Assembly (NCBI RefSeq): GCF_030818955.1
Contig: NZ_JAUTBF010000001.1
Coordinates: 2,914,001-2,978,000, forward strand
Length of the DNA: 64,000 nt
DNA from: Microbacterium trichothecenolyticum
GTDB lineage: Bacteria > Actinomycetota > Actinomycetes > Actinomycetales > Microbacteriaceae
Direction of reading: 5' to 3'
Positions 61,201 through 64,000 of the stretch are shown here, one piece after another. Under the pieces are notes generated by a model. The model had not been told where the DNA came from. It worked only from the letters and a program-made list of their open reading frames with translations, and ran no database searches. Position numbers and translations under genes: made by a program. Within the stretch, counting starts at the first letter, position 1; every line of letters starts with the position of its first letter.

Positions 61201-63644
61201 GCGTGGACTCCGCTCTCGGCGGCGACGCGGTAGTCGGTCGTGCGCAGACGGAACGGCCGCATGAGGCTGCGGGCGATGCGCTCGGCGGCGGCGACCGGCA
61301 GTTCGAGTCCCTGCTCGATACCGGCGTCGGGCAGGACGCGCCCGTCGTACAGGGTGCCGCCGAGGTCGTCGCCGCCCGAGCGCAGCAGCACGGCGGCTGT
61401 GTCGCGTCCTACGCGCGTCCACGGGATCTGCACGTGCGGGATGCTCCCCGACAGCAGCAGGCGCGACACCGCGACCATGGCGCGATGCTCGTCGAGCGGC
61501 GCGCGTCCTGCGACGAGTGCAACGTCGCCGCCGGGCAGGGGGATGGGCACGAACTCCGCGAAACCGCCCGTGCGGTGTTGGATTTCGCGCAGCTGCCGCA
61601 GATGGGCGATGCGCTCCTCGGCGGTCTCGACGTGGCCGTAGAAGAGCACCGAGGTCGAGCGGAAGCCGGTGAGGTGTGCGGCGGCGATGGTCTCGACCCA
61701 GCGGTCGATCTCGAGGTCGCCCGGGGCGATCAGCGAGCGCACCCGCTCGCTGAGCACCTTCACGCCCGTGCCGGGCACGGTGTCGACGCCCGCTTCCCGC
61801 ATCGTGGCGAGGGCTCCGTCGAGTCCGAGGCCGCCCCGGTCGGCGAGGTCTCGCACGTCGAGCGGGCGGTAGGCGTGCACGTGGATGCCGGGCGCCCCGC
61901 GCTTCACGGCGCGCACGAGGTCGAGATACCCGGCGGGCTCTTCGTCGACTCGGAGCGCGCCCTGGATGCAGATCTCGGTTGCGCCGAGTTCGGCGGCGTC
62001 GGCCGCGATGCGGGCGGCATCGTCGAGGTCGAACTCACCCGGGGCTCTGCGGCCGGTGCGGCGCAGGCCCGTGGAGGTGAGGTTGCGGTTCTGCACCAGG
62101 GTGATGGGCTCGCCGACGGTGTACCGGCGGGCGTCGTCGGCGACGGCGGTGACCTCGTCGAGTTCGGCGCCCGTTGCGCGCAGCAGCCGGGTCCAGTCGG
62201 CGTCGTCGAGAGCGAGGGGGTCGGATGCCGCGCGCTCGGCGAGCCGGCGCACGCCGGGGTCGGTGCCGGTGATGGCGGCGCGGGCTCCGGCAGCGGGTCG
62301 AGCGGAGGATGAGGGAGGAGCGGACGACGCGATGTGGTGAGTGGATCCTCCCTTCACCCCTCGCCCTCCGCTCGTCACGCTCGAGGGCGCGGCGGCCGTG
62401 CGGGTGGCCGCGACGTCGGCGGCGAGCCCTCCGGCATCGGCCAGTGCCCGCACGGGAGCGTGCAGGGCGGGGTCGATCCAGCGCTCGGCATCCTGGACGA
62501 ACTCGGGGTGCGCGGTGAGGCGCTCGCGGAGCGCGTAGCCGTGCGCGGCCGTGTGGGCGGCGAGGTCGTCGATCTGCGGCCAGGGGCGCTCGGGGTTGAC
62601 GTGATCGGCCGTGAGGGGCGAGACCCCGCCCCAGTCGTCGACACCCGCGTCGATGAGCAGACCGAGCTCGCGCGGGTCGGACAGGTTCGGCGGCACCTGG
62701 ATGCGCATGTCAGGGCCGAACACCAGCCGCGCGGTGGCGACGGCGGCGAGGTATTCGGTCATGTCGGCGTCGGGGGCGCCCTGCATGGCCGTGCGGGGCT
62801 TCGCGCGGAAGTTCTGCACGATCACCTCTTGCACATGGCCGTGGCGGTCGTCGATGTCACGGAGGGCGACGAGGGACTCGGCGCGGTCACGCACCGTCTC
62901 GCCGATGCCGACGAGGATGCCGGTGGTGAAGGGGATGCCGGCGGCCCCCGCATCGTCGACCACGCGCAGGCGCAGGTCGGGGTCTTTGTCGGGGGAGCCG
63001 AAGTGCACCTGCCCGGGCTCCTCGAACAACCGCCGCGACGTGGTCTCGAGCATCATGCCCATCGAGGGCGAGACGGGACGCAGGGCGGACAGTTCGTCGG
63101 GGTGCATCACGCCGGGGTTGGCATGCACGAGCATGCCGGTCTCGGCCGTGATGAGCCGCGCGATGTGCGCGACGTAGTCGATCGTCGAGGCGAAGCCGTG
63201 ATCGTCGAGCCAGGCGCGGGCCTCGGGCCAGCGCTCCTCGGGACGGTCGCCGAGGGTCAGCAGTGCCTCTTTGCAGCCCATCGCCCGGCCCTGGCGCACG
63301 ACGGTGAGCACCTGCTCGGGGCTCATGTAGGCGGGCTTTCGCAGCAACGCGAGCTGACCGGGGGTGTCGACGAAGATGCAGTAGTGGCAGCGGTCGCGGC
63401 ACAGCGTCGTGAGCGGCACGAACACTTTGCGGGAGTACGTGATGACGCGGGAGCGCCCGGCGCGGTCGAGTCCGGCGTCGCGCAAGGCGGCGGCCGCGGG
63501 CAGCAGGGCGTCGAGGGGCGCGTGCAGCAGCGCCTCGGTCTGATCGACGTCGGGCCGGTGCCCCGTGGCGATGCGAGCGAGGAGGTCGTCGATCGACGCG
63601 CCCCGGGCCGGTGCGACTCGCGGCGCCGCGCTGCCCGTGCTCAT
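61197..63644 (-). CDS. fbiC: Bifunctional FO synthase CofG-CofH, CofH half without radical-SAM cysteines
   Basis: An 815-residue fusion that makes the FO deazaflavin chromophore. The CofG half has the radical-SAM triad C82-x3-C86-x2-C89 (LCRDRCHYC), then GCKEALLTLGDRPEERWPEA and GVSPLTADHVNPERPWPQID. The CofH half follows a ~90-residue Ser/Ala/Gly-rich linker. It keeps NRN (519-521), LGATEICIQGALRVDEEPAG, FRSTSVLFYGHVETAEERI and RTGGFAEFVPIPLP. The slot for CxxxCxxC reads LTSTGLRRTGRRAPGE, with no cysteine. The CofH half may therefore be inactive or work differently. First gene of the F420 operon. Confidence 0.88.
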   Translation of the reverse strand: MSTGSAAPRVAPARGASIDDLLARIATGHRPDVDQTEALLHAPLDALLPAAAALRDAGLDRAGRSRVITYSRKVFVPLTTLCRDRCHYCIFVDTPGQLALLRKPAYMSPEQVLTVVRQGRAMGCKEALLTLGDRPEERWPEARAWLDDHGFASTIDYVAHIARLITAETGMLVHANPGVMHPDELSALRPVSPSMGMMLETTSRRLFEEPGQVHFGSPDKDPDLRLRVVDDAGAAGIPFTTGILVGIGETVRDRAESLVALRDIDDRHGHVQEVIVQNFRAKPRTAMQGAPDADMTEYLAAVATARLVFGPDMRIQVPPNLSDPRELGLLIDAGVDDWGGVSPLTADHVNPERPWPQIDDLAAHTAAHGYALRERLTAHPEFVQDAERWIDPALHAPVRALADAGGLAADVAATRTAAAPSSVTSGGRGVKGGSTHHIASSAPPSSSARPAAGARAAITGTDPGVRRLAERAASDPLALDDADWTRLLRATGAELDEVTAVADDARRYTVGEPITLVQNRNLTSTGLRRTGRRAPGEFDLDDAARIAADAAELGATEICIQGALRVDEEPAGYLDLVRAVKRGAPGIHVHAYRPLDVRDLADRGGLGLDGALATMREAGVDTVPGTGVKVLSERVRSLIAPGDLEIDRWVETIAAAHLTGFRSTSVLFYGHVETAEERIAHLRQLREIQHRTGGFAEFVPIPLPGGDVALVAGRAPLDEHRAMVAVSRLLLSGSIPHVQIPWTRVGRDTAAVLLRSGGDDLGGTLYDGRVLPDAGIEQGLELPVAAAERIARSLMRPFRLRTTDYRVAAESGVHA

Positions 63645-63785
63645 CGCTCCAGGCTATCCCGCGCCTCCGACATCCGGGCCGGTGCGGGTGCCGCCCACGC
63701 CGACGGATGCGTGGCGTGGGTGATCGTTGCGCTCTCGTGAGGTGGATCGCCGATCGCACCGCGTCGGCGCTGGCAGGATGGAGGC

Positions 63786-64000
63786 ATGGTGACCCTGCTG
63801 CTCGATTCGACGCAGCTCGAGGTCGTGCTGTCGCCGACCGAGCGCGCGATGTCTTTCCACAAGACCAACATCGTCGTCCCCCGTGAGCACATCGATCGCG
63901 TGCAGCTCACCGACGATGCATGGACCTGGCTGCGCGGCGTTCCCAATCCGGGCATCAACCTGCCCGTCGCCGTCGCCGCCGGCACGTGGAAATCGGCGGG
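63786..64000 (+). CDS. Conserved hypothetical protein, 3' end outside window
   Basis: The frame is open from ATG 63786 to the window end (71 codons). It begins MVTLLLDSTQLEVVLSPTER and contains WTWLRGVPNPGINLPVAVAA and GTWKSAG. The pattern of a beta-rich small protein with a conserved RG-P-G region is seen in uncharacterised actinobacterial proteins. It is divergent from fbiC across 141 bp. No function is assigned. Confidence 0.6.
   Translation, partial: MVTLLLDSTQLEVVLSPTERAMSFHKTNIVVPREHIDRVQLTDDAWTWLRGVPNPGINLPVAVAAGTWKSA

Overview
The window is 64 kb of high-GC DNA (about 70% by eye) with dense, short-spaced genes, many GTG starts and overlapping ATGA/GTGA gene junctions. An IdeR/DtxR-type iron box, coenzyme F420 genes, a coproporphyrin-type heme pathway with HemQ, and a very abundant GGATGCC/GGCATCC heptamer point to an actinobacterium of the family Microbacteriaceae, most likely Microbacterium. 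No rRNA, tRNA, CRISPR array or intact insertion sequence was found.

Layout. 1-10 kb: housekeeping and transport genes: the end of an acyl-CoA dehydrogenase-like flavoenzyme, a MATE exporter, an M13 metallopeptidase, a serine-hydrolase homologue without its catalytic Ser/Lys, a decayed MFS gene, purU, a TetR/oxidoreductase pair around a palindromic operator, and an MFS/GntR pair. 10.7-14.6 kb: a four-gene iron-siderophore ABC importer behind an IdeR box. 14.7-22.6 kb: GNAT, SDR, an OSBS/NSAR-type enolase-superfamily enzyme, glycyl-tRNA synthetase, a Fic protein and a DrrAB-type exporter. 22.6-33.8 kb: accessory genes: a large HTH-nSTAND1-beta-propeller protein, a run of overlapping small-protein and lipoprotein genes, an AfsR-like regulator, and about 950 bp of gene remnants.

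34.9-53.8 kb: the tetrapyrrole locus. hemA (with an apparent frameshift) is divergent from hemE-hemG. After a gap come hemQ-hemC-hemD-hemB and hemL. The gap between hemG and hemQ holds the most interesting block, 38.97-46.4 kb. It is a compact RiPP cluster with an ABC exporter, a 38-residue membrane peptide, a degenerate ABC-ATPase-like protein, a 30-33 residue precursor ending in a Ser-x2-Ser-x2-Cys labionin-type motif, a NarL-type two-component system, a SagB-type nitroreductase and a class III (LanKC) lanthipeptide synthetase. The same TGACACCTGTCA palindrome lies upstream of the exporter operon and of the precursor gene, which suggests one regulon driven by the cluster's own response regulator.

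53.9-64 kb: a DUF2087-like protein, cofD (fbiA), an ECF sigma factor with its CU044_5270-type partner, and a minus-strand F420 operon fbiC - Baeyer-Villiger-type monooxygenase (frameshifted) - fgd - cofC. In this fbiC the CofH half lacks the radical-SAM cysteine triad.

Three genes (hemA, the monooxygenase and an MFS transporter) carry single-base frame disruptions. Because hemA is expected to be essential, some of these may be sequence errors. All functional statements are from reading translations and motifs; no database search was run.
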